Positions 43,020-52,211 of a stretch of 64,000 bases of DNA are shown in pieces. How positions within the stretch are numbered: the first letter of the stretch is position 1; each line of letters begins with the position of its first letter. The DNA is from Pseudomonas cedrina subsp. cedrina (GTDB lineage Bacteria; Pseudomonadota; Gammaproteobacteria; Pseudomonadales; Pseudomonadaceae). The position numbers and the translations under genes were made by a program. Where the stretch lies: NCBI RefSeq assembly GCF_001983175.1, contig NZ_MNPW01000002.1, forward strand, positions 124,001-188,000, given 5' to 3'. The notes below the pieces were generated by a model. The model ran no database searches. It was not told the origin of the DNA and worked only from the letters and a program-made list of their open reading frames with translations.

Positions 43020-46000
43020 TTAGAACTGCAACGAATACTGCGCCGTGATGTTCTGGTCCCGTGAACGCTCGCCGCGCTGTTGGCTGAAACCCAGGTCCAG
43101 CGCGCTGTTGCGGCTCAGGCGCGCGGTGGCGCCCAGCTCCAGTCGGGTGCTGAGCCGATCCAACGGGGCGCCGCTGACCTTGAAGGCGTGGCCGCCATCC
43201 CAGGCCGCTTGAGTGGCCGATTGTCGGTCGCCGCCGGCATGGGTATAGGCCAGGCCGCCACGCAGGCTCAACCATGACGGGCCGGTCTGTGCCTGGGCCA
43301 GGTCGAGGTTCACGCGCACACCGCCAGTAGTCAGGTTGACGGTGTCTTTCGAGCGTTGGCCGCGCAGTGACGCCATGCCGCCGCGTTCGGTGAAGCCGTC
43401 GCTGCGCTGTTGCACAGTGGCCAGTTGCAGGTAGGGCTGCCAATCCCAGAAACCGTGATTAAAGCGATAGTTGGCCTCGGCGAACGCCTGCACGGTACGG
43501 CTGGTGTAGTCGGCAGACAGCCGATTCTCCACGCCTGGGAAGCTGACTCGGCGCTTGGTTGCGATCTGATGCTGCGCGTAGGCGATGCCGCCGTACAGGC
43601 CCAGAGCGTCCCAGCTGTGCCCCACGTGCAGGCCCAATTGGTAGCTGTCGACACTCGCTTTGCCGCGAGCGCCGGCCTTCACTTCGCCTGTGCTGCTGCC
43701 CGCAATCACCCCCACGCGTGTGCCTTGTTCCAGCCGGTGATCGAACCCGACCAACAGGCCCGTGCTGCTGTGGGACGCGCGGGCGGTGTTGCTATCGCCT
43801 TGCAGCTGGCCGGTCTGGCGCGGCAGTTGCACCCAGGCGCCCTCGTTCAGTGCTTCGGCCTCGGTAGCGCTACGGCCATGGGCGTTACGCTGCCGGTCGA
43901 GTACGGCTTCACGCACTACCCGGCTGTTTTCGATCAGTGCCGCTTGGGTACTGGCATGCAGCTCGCCGCTCAGTTGGTCCAGGGCCGAGGGGGCCTGCTC
44001 GGGGAACAGTGCGGTGAGGCGCTGCAGCAGCGGGGTCGGCGCGGCTTGAGCGTCGGCGGCCGTGGCGACGGCACGTTGGTTGGCGGTGTTTGCCGCAGAA
44101 GCCAGTGGCCTTCCACGGGCAAACTCGACCAGCAGGTTATTGGCTTGCTTGACTTGGGAAACGCTGAGGAAGGGCGAGAACTCTCGATGGTCGATCGCGG
44201 CAAACTCGCCGCTCACTGCACCTTTTGCCTGGAGGATGCTGTATTGCTGGCCCAGTGGGTAGGTGCCGGGCTGTGCGCTCAGGTACAGCGTGCCGCCGTT
44301 GACAGTGGCCTGGTTATCGACCTGCAGTTTTGCCGGCCGGTCCTGGGCGACCAGCCCAGTCATCAAGGTGGCGCCGGGCGCTTGGCGGTAGTCACCCTCG
44401 ACGGCCAGGGAGCCGTTCAGGCGCAGAACGCCGCCTTCGAGGTTCACATCGCCCTTGAGGCTGTTATTGCCGTCCAGCTCCAGAATGCCTGCGTTGAGCG
44501 TGGCCCCGGCAAAACTGTTGTTGCCGCTCAGGCGCAACCAACCGGCGCCGCTTTTTTCCAGGCGCCCGGGGCCGCTGATATCGTTGCGCCAGTCGTCCCA
44601 TGCGCCGCCTTGCCATACCACCGCGCCGCCGGCGGGGCGGTCCATGTTTACCTGCGTGTCCACCCGCAGCTGGCCGGGCCCGTCGATGGCTTTTTTCAGG
44701 TCTACCAGGCCCCAGCCGTACACATCGTCGACGCCAGGCTCACCCAGGTCGGTAGCGGTGGTCAGCAGCACGTCGCGGATTTGCGGGTTGTCGAGGTAAG
44801 GGAAGCGCTCGATCAGCAGAGCCAGCGCACCGGTTACGTGAGGCGCGGCGAACGAGGTGCCGGAAGCGGTGAAGTCTGTAAATTCGGGTCTGTCGCCGGT
44901 CACTTTGAAACCGTCGGCGTTGTCTTCTTTGTCGTAGTGGGTTTCGGTGTTTATGGCGCCTGTGACCCAGGCCGAGCTGATGTCCGTTCCCGGCGCCGCC
45001 AGGCACCAGTCCTTACTGAAGCCACAGCGGAACGAGCGATCGCTCAAGGTCAGCGCCTGATTGACGTTGACCACGCTCAACCAATAGCGCTCGAGTTCGG
45101 CGACCGCGCGCGGCATGCTGGGAAGAAACCCGGCAAAGGGTGCTGCTTGCGGCGTTGCGTTGGGGGTGAGTGTATTGCCCGCTGCCCATACTTGGAGTAT
45201 CCCGTATTTGACGGCTGCGTCGGCGATGGCCTTTGGTTCGACATAGCCCCGGTTCAATTCCATGTCCAGCTCAGCTTCATCCGCCACTGGGTTGCGAGGC
45301 CCCCAGCTATGGTTGACCACTCGCACATTTTGCTCGTGCAGTTGGGCATAGGCGGCCTTGACTGCCTCTGGCGTAGGATTATCAACACTGTACGGCCGCA
45401 CACCGGGGCCGTCCTGGTAAGTGTTGCTGAACCTGCGCAGCGCACTCAGGTTGGCTGCGAAGGCTACGCCATGGGCCCCGGCGCCATTTCGGTTGGCGAG
45501 TATGTTGGCGGCCACGAAGGTGCCATGCGAATCATAGCGGGCCCCTTGTTTTATAAGGTAGGCATCCACTTGTTCGCGGGTGAAATCACCGTTGGCAATT
45601 CCCTCCTCCACTGCAAGCAAAGCCTCAGGCGGTAGTGTCTCAAGCAGCTCCACGGCGGAACGATCACCCTCACTGAAGAAGCAGCCACCGAACAGTACCG
45701 TATCGCTTTTGCATCCAGGGTCTGCCAGGCGCACGCCGGAATGCGGTTTGCCGGCAAACTCGTCATGGCGCAAGTCGCTGCCGGAATCGTAGACCCCCAC
45801 GTGTACCCCGGCGCCACTCAACCCCCTGGCATAGGCGTAATCGGCACCGATGGCGCCCAGCCCCCAGCTTTTTTTGAACTCATCGCTGCGCCAGCTGGCG
45901 GCGTCGTGCAGCTTCCCCTGTTCGCTGTAGTTCGCGGCTTCAACGGGTATGCCCGGCAAACTTGCGAGCATGCACAGCGCGAGTGAATAAAAGGGGGCTT

Positions 46001-46037
46001 TGTTAATGGCCCGTGGGGCGTTTTTCGTCGACGACAT
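43020..46037 (-). CDS. Subtilisin-like serine protease autotransporter
   Basis: 1005 residues. Type V secretion: a signal sequence (KAPFYSLALCMLASLPGIPVEA), a peptidase S8 domain about 55-480 with Asp84 (GVYDSGSD), His171 (DSHGTFVAA), oxyanion Asn288 (WAAGN) and Ser395 (SGTSFAAPH), a passenger repeat near 530-600 (SGPGRLEKSGAGWLRLSGN), and a C-terminal beta-barrel of about 270 residues ending in Phe (TAQYSLQF), as required for outer-membrane insertion. The start MSSTKNAPRA has AGGTG upstream. Similar autotransporters include SphB1/AspA/EprS. Substrates unknown. Confidence 0.9.
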   Translation of the reverse strand: MSSTKNAPRAINKAPFYSLALCMLASLPGIPVEAANYSEQGKLHDAASWRSDEFKKSWGLGAIGADYAYARGLSGAGVHVGVYDSGSDLRHDEFAGKPHSGVRLADPGCKSDTVLFGGCFFSEGDRSAVELLETLPPEALLAVEEGIANGDFTREQVDAYLIKQGARYDSHGTFVAANILANRNGAGAHGVAFAANLSALRRFSNTYQDGPGVRPYSVDNPTPEAVKAAYAQLHEQNVRVVNHSWGPRNPVADEAELDMELNRGYVEPKAIADAAVKYGILQVWAAGNTLTPNATPQAAPFAGFLPSMPRAVAELERYWLSVVNVNQALTLSDRSFRCGFSKDWCLAAPGTDISSAWVTGAINTETHYDKEDNADGFKVTGDRPEFTDFTASGTSFAAPHVTGALALLIERFPYLDNPQIRDVLLTTATDLGEPGVDDVYGWGLVDLKKAIDGPGQLRVDTQVNMDRPAGGAVVWQGGAWDDWRNDISGPGRLEKSGAGWLRLSGNNSFAGATLNAGILELDGNNSLKGDVNLEGGVLRLNGSLAVEGDYRQAPGATLMTGLVAQDRPAKLQVDNQATVNGGTLYLSAQPGTYPLGQQYSILQAKGAVSGEFAAIDHREFSPFLSVSQVKQANNLLVEFARGRPLASAANTANQRAVATAADAQAAPTPLLQRLTALFPEQAPSALDQLSGELHASTQAALIENSRVVREAVLDRQRNAHGRSATEAEALNEGAWVQLPRQTGQLQGDSNTARASHSSTGLLVGFDHRLEQGTRVGVIAGSSTGEVKAGARGKASVDSYQLGLHVGHSWDALGLYGGIAYAQHQIATKRRVSFPGVENRLSADYTSRTVQAFAEANYRFNHGFWDWQPYLQLATVQQRSDGFTERGGMASLRGQRSKDTVNLTTGGVRVNLDLAQAQTGPSWLSLRGGLAYTHAGGDRQSATQAAWDGGHAFKVSGAPLDRLSTRLELGATARLSRNSALDLGFSQQRGERSRDQNITAQYSLQF

Positions 46038-46176
46038 AGTGCACCTGCACACTGATTCAGGGTGGACAGGGTGTTCGAGCAGGCGGGGGGTGAGATGTAG
46101 GCAGCAGCTTAGGGGGAGAAGGAAACGTGACTTTGTGCTGACAGAAACAGGCGCGAGGCGATGCGGCGACCCGACA

Positions 46177-46204
46177 AGCCCCCTCTTCAACGCAAGAGGG
46201 GGCT
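46177..46204 (-). terminator. Hairpin after bglX
   Basis: AGCCCCCTCTT (46177-46187) and AAGAGGGGGCT (46194-46204), an 11-bp stem with six-base loop, eight bases past the stop codon of bglX. Confidence 0.65.
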
Positions 46205-46211
46205 GCGTGGG

Positions 46212-48503
46212 TTACAGCAACTCGAAAGTCTGCTGCTGCACATCCTGGGAATCCAGCCCGATCTGCACATTGAACTCGCCCGGCTCCGCGGCGAACTTGA
46301 GCTGGGTGTTGTAGAACTTCAAGTCGTCCTCGGTGATGGTGAAGTGCAGCGTGCGCTCCTCGCCGGCCTTGAGCATGACTTTCTGGAAGTTCTTCAGCTC
46401 CTTGATCGGGCGGATCATCGAGCCTGACACGTCCTGGATATACAACTGCACGACCGTTTCACCGTCCACCTTGCCGGTGTTGGTCACCGTCACACTGGCG
46501 TCGAGCTTGCCGGTCTTGTTCAGGGTGGTGGACGACAGCGCCATGTCCGACAGGCTGAACGTGGTGTAGCTCAAGCCATACCCGAACGGAAACAGGGGGC
46601 CGGTGGTGTCGTCGAAATACTGCGACGTGTAGTTGCCCGGCTTGCCTGGGGTGAACGGCCGGCCGATGGTCAGGTGGTTGTAGTAGGTCGGAATCTGCCC
46701 CACCGAGCGTGGGAATGTGATCGGCAGCTTGCCCGACGGGTTGTAGTCACCAAACAGCACGTCGGCGATGGCGTTGCCGCCTTCGGTGCCGGCGAACCAG
46801 GTCTCCAGGATCGCGTCCGCCTGTTGGTTCTCTTCGAGAATCGACAGCGGGCGGCCGTTCATCAGCACCAGTACCAGCGGCTTGCCGGTGGCTTTGAGGG
46901 CCTTGATCAGGTCGCGCTGGCTTTGCGGGATGTTCAGGTCGGTGCGGCTGGAGGATTCGTGGGACATGCCACGGGATTCACCCACGGCGGCCACCACCAC
47001 ATCGGCATCCTTGGCGACCTTGACGGCCTCGTCGATCATCACTTGGGCGGGGCGGGTGTCATCCACCACTTCCGGGGCATCGAAGTTGAGGAAGTTCAGG
47101 TAGTCGACCACGGCCTTGTCATTGGTGATGTTGGCGCCACGGGCATAGATGATCTTGCCTTTTTCGCCGATCACCGCGTTCAAGCCGTCGAGCAGGGTGA
47201 CCGATTGTTCCGGTTTGCCGGCGGCGGCCCAACTGCCCATCATGTCGATCGGTGCCTTGGCCAGCGGGCCGACCAGGGCGATGGTCGCGGATTTTTTCAG
47301 CGGCAGGGTGTTGTTGTGGTTTTTCAGCAGGACCAGGCTGCGGCGTGCGATGTCGCGCGCCTCGCTGCGATGCAGGCGGCTTTCGGCGTAGGTGTCGGCC
47401 GGGTCATCCTCGGCCTTGCCGATGCGCAGGTACGGGTCCTTGAACAGGCCCATGTCGTACTTGGCGCCGAGCACTTCGCGCACGGCGTTATCGATGTCGC
47501 TCTGCTCGATCTCGCCGGATTTGAGCAGGCCGGGCAATTCCTTGCCGTACAGTGAGTCGTTCATGCTCATGTCGATGCCGGCCTTGATCGCCAGCTTGGC
47601 GGCTTCACGCCCGTCCTTGGCCACGCCGTGCTTGATCAGCTCGAAGATCGCGCCATGGTCGCTCACGGCCAGGCCCTTGAAGCCCCAGTCCTTGCGCAGC
47701 AGGTCGTTCATCAGCCAGGTGTTGGCGGTGGCGGGCACGCCGTTGATCGAGTTGAGCGCCACCATCACGCCGCCGGAGCCGGCCTTGATTGCCGCGTGGT
47801 ACGGCGGCAGGTAGTCCTGGTACATCTTGACCGGGCTAATGTCGACCACGTTGTAGTCACGCCCGCCTTCCACCGCGCCATACAGGGCGAAGTGCTTGAC
47901 GCTGGCCATGATGCTGTCGGCATTCGCGGCGCTCACGCCCTGGAACGCCTTGACCATCACTTCGGCAATCCGCGAGACCAGGTAGGTGTCTTCGCCGAAA
48001 CCTTCGGAGGTGCGGCCCCAGCGTGGGTCGCGGGAGATGTCGACCATCGGCGCGAAGGTGATGTCGAGGCTGTCGGCGGCGGCTTCCTGTGCGGCGATGC
48101 GCCCGGAGCGGCCGATGGCGTCCATGTCCCAGCTGGACGCCAGGGCCAGGCTGATCGGGAAAATCGTGCGGTGACCGTGGATCACGTCGTAGGCGAAGAA
48201 CATCGGGATCTTCAGCCGGCTGCGCATGGCCGCGTCCTGCATCGGACGGTTTTCCGGGCGGGTGATGGAGTTGAACGTGCCGCCGATGCGGCCGGCGGCG
48301 ATTTCCTTGCGGATCAGCTCGCGCGGCATCTCGGGGCCGATGCTGATCAGGCGCAACTGGCCGATCTTTTCGTCCAGGGTCATCTGCTTGAGCAGGTCGC
48401 TGACAAAGGCGTCCTTGTCTTTAAGCGCGACAGGCGTTGTTTCTGCCCATACGGGCTGGGTGGCCAGAGTGGCAACAAGGCCGAGCAAGCACAGCTTCTT
48501 CAT
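46212..48503 (-). CDS. bglX: Periplasmic beta-glucosidase BglX (GH3)
   Basis: 763 residues with signal peptide MKKLCLLGLVATLATQPVWA. GH3 N-terminal barrel (PMFFAYDVIHGHRTIFPISL; KHFALYGAVEGGRDYN), catalytic nucleophile Asp282 in GLAVSDHGAI, GH3 C-terminal domain (RSLVLLKNHNNTLPL; GESRGMSHESSSRTDL) and fibronectin-III-like end. AAGGA precedes the ATG. Length matches E. coli BglX (765). Hydrolyses beta-glucosides from plant or glycan sources. Confidence 0.94.
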   Translation of the reverse strand: MKKLCLLGLVATLATQPVWAETTPVALKDKDAFVSDLLKQMTLDEKIGQLRLISIGPEMPRELIRKEIAAGRIGGTFNSITRPENRPMQDAAMRSRLKIPMFFAYDVIHGHRTIFPISLALASSWDMDAIGRSGRIAAQEAAADSLDITFAPMVDISRDPRWGRTSEGFGEDTYLVSRIAEVMVKAFQGVSAANADSIMASVKHFALYGAVEGGRDYNVVDISPVKMYQDYLPPYHAAIKAGSGGVMVALNSINGVPATANTWLMNDLLRKDWGFKGLAVSDHGAIFELIKHGVAKDGREAAKLAIKAGIDMSMNDSLYGKELPGLLKSGEIEQSDIDNAVREVLGAKYDMGLFKDPYLRIGKAEDDPADTYAESRLHRSEARDIARRSLVLLKNHNNTLPLKKSATIALVGPLAKAPIDMMGSWAAAGKPEQSVTLLDGLNAVIGEKGKIIYARGANITNDKAVVDYLNFLNFDAPEVVDDTRPAQVMIDEAVKVAKDADVVVAAVGESRGMSHESSSRTDLNIPQSQRDLIKALKATGKPLVLVLMNGRPLSILEENQQADAILETWFAGTEGGNAIADVLFGDYNPSGKLPITFPRSVGQIPTYYNHLTIGRPFTPGKPGNYTSQYFDDTTGPLFPFGYGLSYTTFSLSDMALSSTTLNKTGKLDASVTVTNTGKVDGETVVQLYIQDVSGSMIRPIKELKNFQKVMLKAGEERTLHFTITEDDLKFYNTQLKFAAEPGEFNVQIGLDSQDVQQQTFELL

Positions 48504-48741
48504 GAATATCCTTTTTCGGCTCACTGCACAGCGATTAGGCTGGTCGGCCAAAATGTGGGGAGCGTCTATTGTTGTTCGGGTGTTGTTCAGATAAATGCAG
48601 CACACTCTGAACTCTTTTTCGCGCTGGGCATCTTTGTAGCTGATTGGCTCGACGCAATCCAGTGGTGGCGGATTATGCCCCAAGCGCGTGGTTTATAGGG
48701 TTAGTCGTCAAATTCCATCAAGATTGGGCAGGAGAAACACC

Positions 48742-49353
48742 ATGCAAGCAGCACAAGGTTACCGCTGGGGCTTGAAAGCCGCGGCTTTGCTATTGATCAG
48801 CACGGTGCTGAGCGGTTGCGGGATCAACAACATCCCGACCCTGGATGAACAGGCCAAAGCCGCTTGGGGCCAAGTGCAGAACCAGTACCAGCGCCGCGCC
48901 GACCTGATCCCCAACCTGGTGGAAGTGGTCAAGGGCTACGCCGCCCATGAGCAGGACACCCTCACCGCCGTGATCGAAGCGCGCGCCAAGGCCACCTCGA
49001 TCCAGGTGGATGCCAGCACCCTCGACAACCCGGAAAAACTCAAGCAGTTCCAGCAAGCCCAGGACGGCTTGAGCGGTGCACTGAGCCGCTTGATGGTGGT
49101 GTCCGAGCGCTACCCGGACCTGAAGGCCAACCAGAACTTCCTGGCCCTGCAATCGCAGCTTGAAGGCACCGAAAACCGTATCGCTGTGGCCCGCCGCGAC
49201 TTTATCCAGGCGGTGCAGGCCTACAACACCGAGATCCGCACCTTCCCCGGCCGCCTGTGGCACAGCGTGATGTACAGCGACTTGCCGATCCGCGCCACGT
49301 TTGAAGCCACCAGTGCCGATGCCGATAAAGCGCCGCAAGTGAAGTTCAAATAA
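48742..49353 (+). CDS. lemA: LemA-family lipoprotein
   Basis: 203 residues with a lipobox (VLSGC, Cys26). LemA core: AWGQVQNQYQRRADLIPNLV, GYAAHEQDTLTAVIEARAKA and YNTEIRTFPGRLWHSVMY. The coiled helical domain lies outside the inner membrane. Function poorly known; first gene of lemA-TPM-TPM, a combination conserved in many bacteria. GGAGAA precedes the ATG. Not the LemA/GacS sensor kinase, which shares the name only. Confidence 0.93.
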   Translation: MQAAQGYRWGLKAAALLLISTVLSGCGINNIPTLDEQAKAAWGQVQNQYQRRADLIPNLVEVVKGYAAHEQDTLTAVIEARAKATSIQVDASTLDNPEKLKQFQQAQDGLSGALSRLMVVSERYPDLKANQNFLALQSQLEGTENRIAVARRDFIQAVQAYNTEIRTFPGRLWHSVMYSDLPIRATFEATSADADKAPQVKFK

Positions 49354-49371
49354 GGCTGCATTGAGGTGTCG

Positions 49372-50100
49372 ATGCGTTTATTAAGGATAGGCCTGGCGCT
49401 GTGGCTGTTGGCCTGCGTAGGCGTGGCCCAGGCGGCGCTGACCTTCCCGGCGCTGACCGGGCGGGTGGTGGATAACGCCCAAATGCTGGACGAGGCCACG
49501 CGCCAACGGCTGACGCAACAATTGCAGGCGCTGGAGCAGACCACCGGCAACCAGGTCGTGGTGGTCACCGTGCCAGATTTGCAGGGGGTGCCGATTGAAG
49601 ACTTCGGTTATCAATTGGGCCGCCACTGGGGCATCGGCCAGAAGGGCAAGGACAACGGCGCGCTGTTGATCGTCGCCCGCGATGAGCGCAAATTGCGCAT
49701 CGAAGTCGGCTATGGCCTGGAAGGCGTGCTCACCGATGCGCAGTCGTGGGTGATCATCAACCAGGTGATTGCACCCAAGTTCAAGGCCGGCAATTTCAGC
49801 CAGGGCATCAGCGACGGTGTGGCGGCGATGGTGCAGGTGGTGGGCGGCGAGCCATTGGCGGTGCCGGCCCATGTGGCGGACGCCAACTTTGCCAAGGATA
49901 ATCCTGGGTTTTCCATTGGCCTGTTTATTCTGTTGATCGGCGTATTGTGGCTGTGCAATCGCATGGGGCTGCCGGTCGGCGCGATCCTGCTGGCGATTCT
50001 CAGCAGCAGCGGTCGTGGCGGCGGAGGCGGGGGAGGTGGCGGCGGTTTCCGCGGCGGCGGTGGCGGCTTCGGCGGCGGCGGGGCTTCGGGCGGGTGGTGA
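49372..50100 (+). CDS. TPM-domain protein with Gly-rich tail (YgcG family)
   Basis: 242 residues. A signal peptide (LALWLLACVGVAQA-ALTFP), a TPM_phosphatase domain (GRVVDNAQMLDEATRQRL; NGALLIVARDERKLRIEVGYGLEGVLTD), one membrane helix (FSIGLFILLIGVLWLC) and a long Gly tail ending GGASGGW. Typical of the lemA neighbourhood. GAGG precedes the ATG at 49372. Confidence 0.9.
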   Translation: MRLLRIGLALWLLACVGVAQAALTFPALTGRVVDNAQMLDEATRQRLTQQLQALEQTTGNQVVVVTVPDLQGVPIEDFGYQLGRHWGIGQKGKDNGALLIVARDERKLRIEVGYGLEGVLTDAQSWVIINQVIAPKFKAGNFSQGISDGVAAMVQVVGGEPLAVPAHVADANFAKDNPGFSIGLFILLIGVLWLCNRMGLPVGAILLAILSSSGRGGGGGGGGGGFRGGGGGFGGGGASGGW

Positions 50101-50128
50101 TGACAATAATCAGAGAGCAACTACAACC

Positions 50129-50746
50129 ATGGCATTACTGACTGAACACGAGCAGCGCCAAGTCGCCGAAGCGATCGCCCGCGTGGAAAAAACCACCGAC
50201 GCGGAACTGGTGACCGTATTGGCCGCCCGCGCGGATGACTACGCCTACATCCCGCTGTTGTGGGCCAGCCTGATCGCGTTGGTGGTGCCGGGTGTAGTGC
50301 ATTACTTGTCGGGTTACCTGACCATGTACACCTTGCTGTTGGCGCAATGGGCGACGTTCATCGTGTTGTGCCTGGTGTTCCGCTTGCCCAAGGTCACCAC
50401 GCGGTTGATCCCCCGCTCGGTGCGCCACTGGCGCGCATCCAACCTGGCGCGGCGGCAGTTCCTGGAGCAGAACCTGCACCACACCGTGGGCAGTACCGGG
50501 GTGCTGATTTTTGTCAGCGAGGCTGAGCGGTATGTGGAGATTCTGGTGGATAACGGCATCTCCACGCGCCTGGATGACAGCTGCTGGGATGCGATCGTCA
50601 AGGTATTTACCCAGCAGGTGAAACAGGGGCAGACGCTGGCCGGGTTTATCAGTTGCATTGAAGCCTGCGGCGAGTTGTTGAAGGTGCATGTGCCAGTGAC
50701 GCAGGCGCGTAATGAATTGCCCAATCGCCTGGTCGTACTCGAATAG
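50129..50746 (+). CDS. Membrane TPM-domain protein
   Basis: 205 residues. N-terminal TPM half (LTEHEQRQVAEAIARVEKTTDAELVTVLAA), two membrane helices (YIPLLWASLIALVVPGVVHYL; MYTLLLAQWATFIVLCLVF), then the second TPM part (TGVLIFVSEAERYVEILVDNGIS). Forms the third gene of the lemA operon, 28 bases after the second. Likely acts with LemA and YgcG-like protein; no enzymatic role established. Confidence 0.88.
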   Translation: MALLTEHEQRQVAEAIARVEKTTDAELVTVLAARADDYAYIPLLWASLIALVVPGVVHYLSGYLTMYTLLLAQWATFIVLCLVFRLPKVTTRLIPRSVRHWRASNLARRQFLEQNLHHTVGSTGVLIFVSEAERYVEILVDNGISTRLDDSCWDAIVKVFTQQVKQGQTLAGFISCIEACGELLKVHVPVTQARNELPNRLVVLE

Positions 50747-50765
50747 CCCAGGCAACGTATCTTAC

Positions 50766-50868
50766 TGTGGGAGCTGGCTTGTCGGGTCGCCGCATCGCTG
50801 CGATTGCATCACCTCGGTTTGCCTGATGGACCGAGGTGCCCGCATCGCAGGCAAGCCAGCTCCCACAT
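50766..50868. repeat. REPIN
   Basis: TGTGGGAGCTGGCTTG on the left and CAAGCCAGCTCCCACA on the right, with inner inverted segments (ACCTCGGTTTGCC.. and CCGAGGTGCCCG). Spacer unrelated to the arms. Confidence 0.8.
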
Positions 50869-50971
50869 TTGTTCTGCAGTGTCTGATCGACCGTTGATCA
50901 AATAACCCCGTGCCCAAAACCCCCATCCCCTCTAAAATGCCCGGCATTCCCTGCCCGAGGCGTTTTTGTTC

Positions 50972-52174
50972 ATGTCTGTCACCGCTCAACCGGATCATTA
51001 CGCCCAGTTCATCGAACTGCTCAGCGCAAGCCTCGCGCAGAACGCCTTCATCAAACTGGTGCTGGCCAAGTACGTCGGTACCGAGGCCGAGTTGCAGCGG
51101 CTGATCATCAAGCCTGTGACGGTCAAGGAGCAGCCATGCCTGTCCTTCGTCTATCGCTACAAGACCCGCGACATCACCAAGAATTTTCCTGTGGCAGAAG
51201 GCGTGGCGGTGATTGTCGAACTGCTGCCGGCTCAGTTCAAGAACGCGCACTTGCTGTCGCTGACCGACGAAGCCCAGCTCGAATACAGCAAGAAGAACAA
51301 AAGCTCGCTGTTCAAAAGTAAGCCGCAGCAACTGCGCGAAGCGCCTTCGGCCGAGCATAACCGCGAGAAGCATCGGTTTCTCGACCTGAGCCGGCCGTTC
51401 CTTGCCGACCTGGGCGTGACCGATGCCAGGCAGGCGCTGATCCCGTCGATGTCGCGCAAGTGGAAGCAGATCAACAAGTTCATCGAAGTGTTCAGCCATG
51501 CGCTGACTTCTTCACCCTTGAAGCTGGATCAGCCCGTGCGCGTGGCCGACTTTGGCTCGGGCAAGGGTTACCTGACGTTCGCCATCCACGACTACCTGCG
51601 CAACACCCTCAAGGCCGAAGCCGAAGTGACCGGTGTTGAATTGCGCGAAGACATGGTGACCCTGTGCAACACCGCCGCCGCCCGCCTGGAACATCCGGGG
51701 CTGGTGTTCAAATGCGGCGATGTGCGCAGCGTGGCGCCAAGCGAGCTGGACGTGATGATCGCCCTGCATGCCTGTGACATTGCTACCGACTATGCGATTC
51801 ACACCGGCATCCGCTCCGGTGCGTCGATCATCATGTGCTCGCCGTGCTGCCACAAGCAGATCCGCCTGCAGATCCAGAGCCCGGTGCTGCTCAAGCCGAT
51901 GCTGCAATACGGCCTGCACCTGGGCCAGCAGGCGGAGATGGTCACTGACAGCCTGCGCGCGTTGTTCCTCGAAGCCTGCGGTTACGAGACCAAGGTGTTT
52001 GAGTTCATCTCGCTGGAACACACCAACAAGAACAAGATGATCCTCGCGGTCAAGCGCGCCGAGCCTTTGGGCAACGCGCAGTTGCTGGAGAAAATCCAGG
52101 AGCTGAAGGCGTTCTACCACATCACCGAGCACTGCCTGGAAACCCTGCTGCGCGCCGATGGTTACCTGACCTGA
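50972..52174 (+). CDS. SAM-dependent methyltransferase (Methyltransf_32-like)
   Basis: 400 residues. A variable N-terminal domain with IIKPVTVKEQPCLSFVYRYK, then a Rossmann methyltransferase core: motif I VADFGSGKGYLTFAI (near 192-206), motif II TGVELRED, motif IV IALHACDIATDYAI, and the cysteine segment MCSPCCHKQI (near 290), which recalls METTL25/GSTCD-type proteins. Possibly an RNA methyltransferase, but no substrate is known. CGAGG lies 12 bases before the ATG. A lone gene between a REPIN and the TonB receptor running towards it. Confidence 0.82.
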   Translation: MSVTAQPDHYAQFIELLSASLAQNAFIKLVLAKYVGTEAELQRLIIKPVTVKEQPCLSFVYRYKTRDITKNFPVAEGVAVIVELLPAQFKNAHLLSLTDEAQLEYSKKNKSSLFKSKPQQLREAPSAEHNREKHRFLDLSRPFLADLGVTDARQALIPSMSRKWKQINKFIEVFSHALTSSPLKLDQPVRVADFGSGKGYLTFAIHDYLRNTLKAEAEVTGVELREDMVTLCNTAAARLEHPGLVFKCGDVRSVAPSELDVMIALHACDIATDYAIHTGIRSGASIIMCSPCCHKQIRLQIQSPVLLKPMLQYGLHLGQQAEMVTDSLRALFLEACGYETKVFEFISLEHTNKNKMILAVKRAEPLGNAQLLEKIQELKAFYHITEHCLETLLRADGYLT

Positions 52175-52211
52175 ACCCTGGCGCGCTCCTACACATTGAC
52201 CTTGCCTGTTT

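Noticed and set aside
43410..45635. 741-codon open frame opposite the autotransporter
   Set aside because: Antisense shadow created by GC-skewed codon use; no domain features.
48742..49353. GacS-type sensor kinase (formerly called LemA)
   Set aside because: The protein is a 203-residue lipoprotein of the LemA family, not a kinase.
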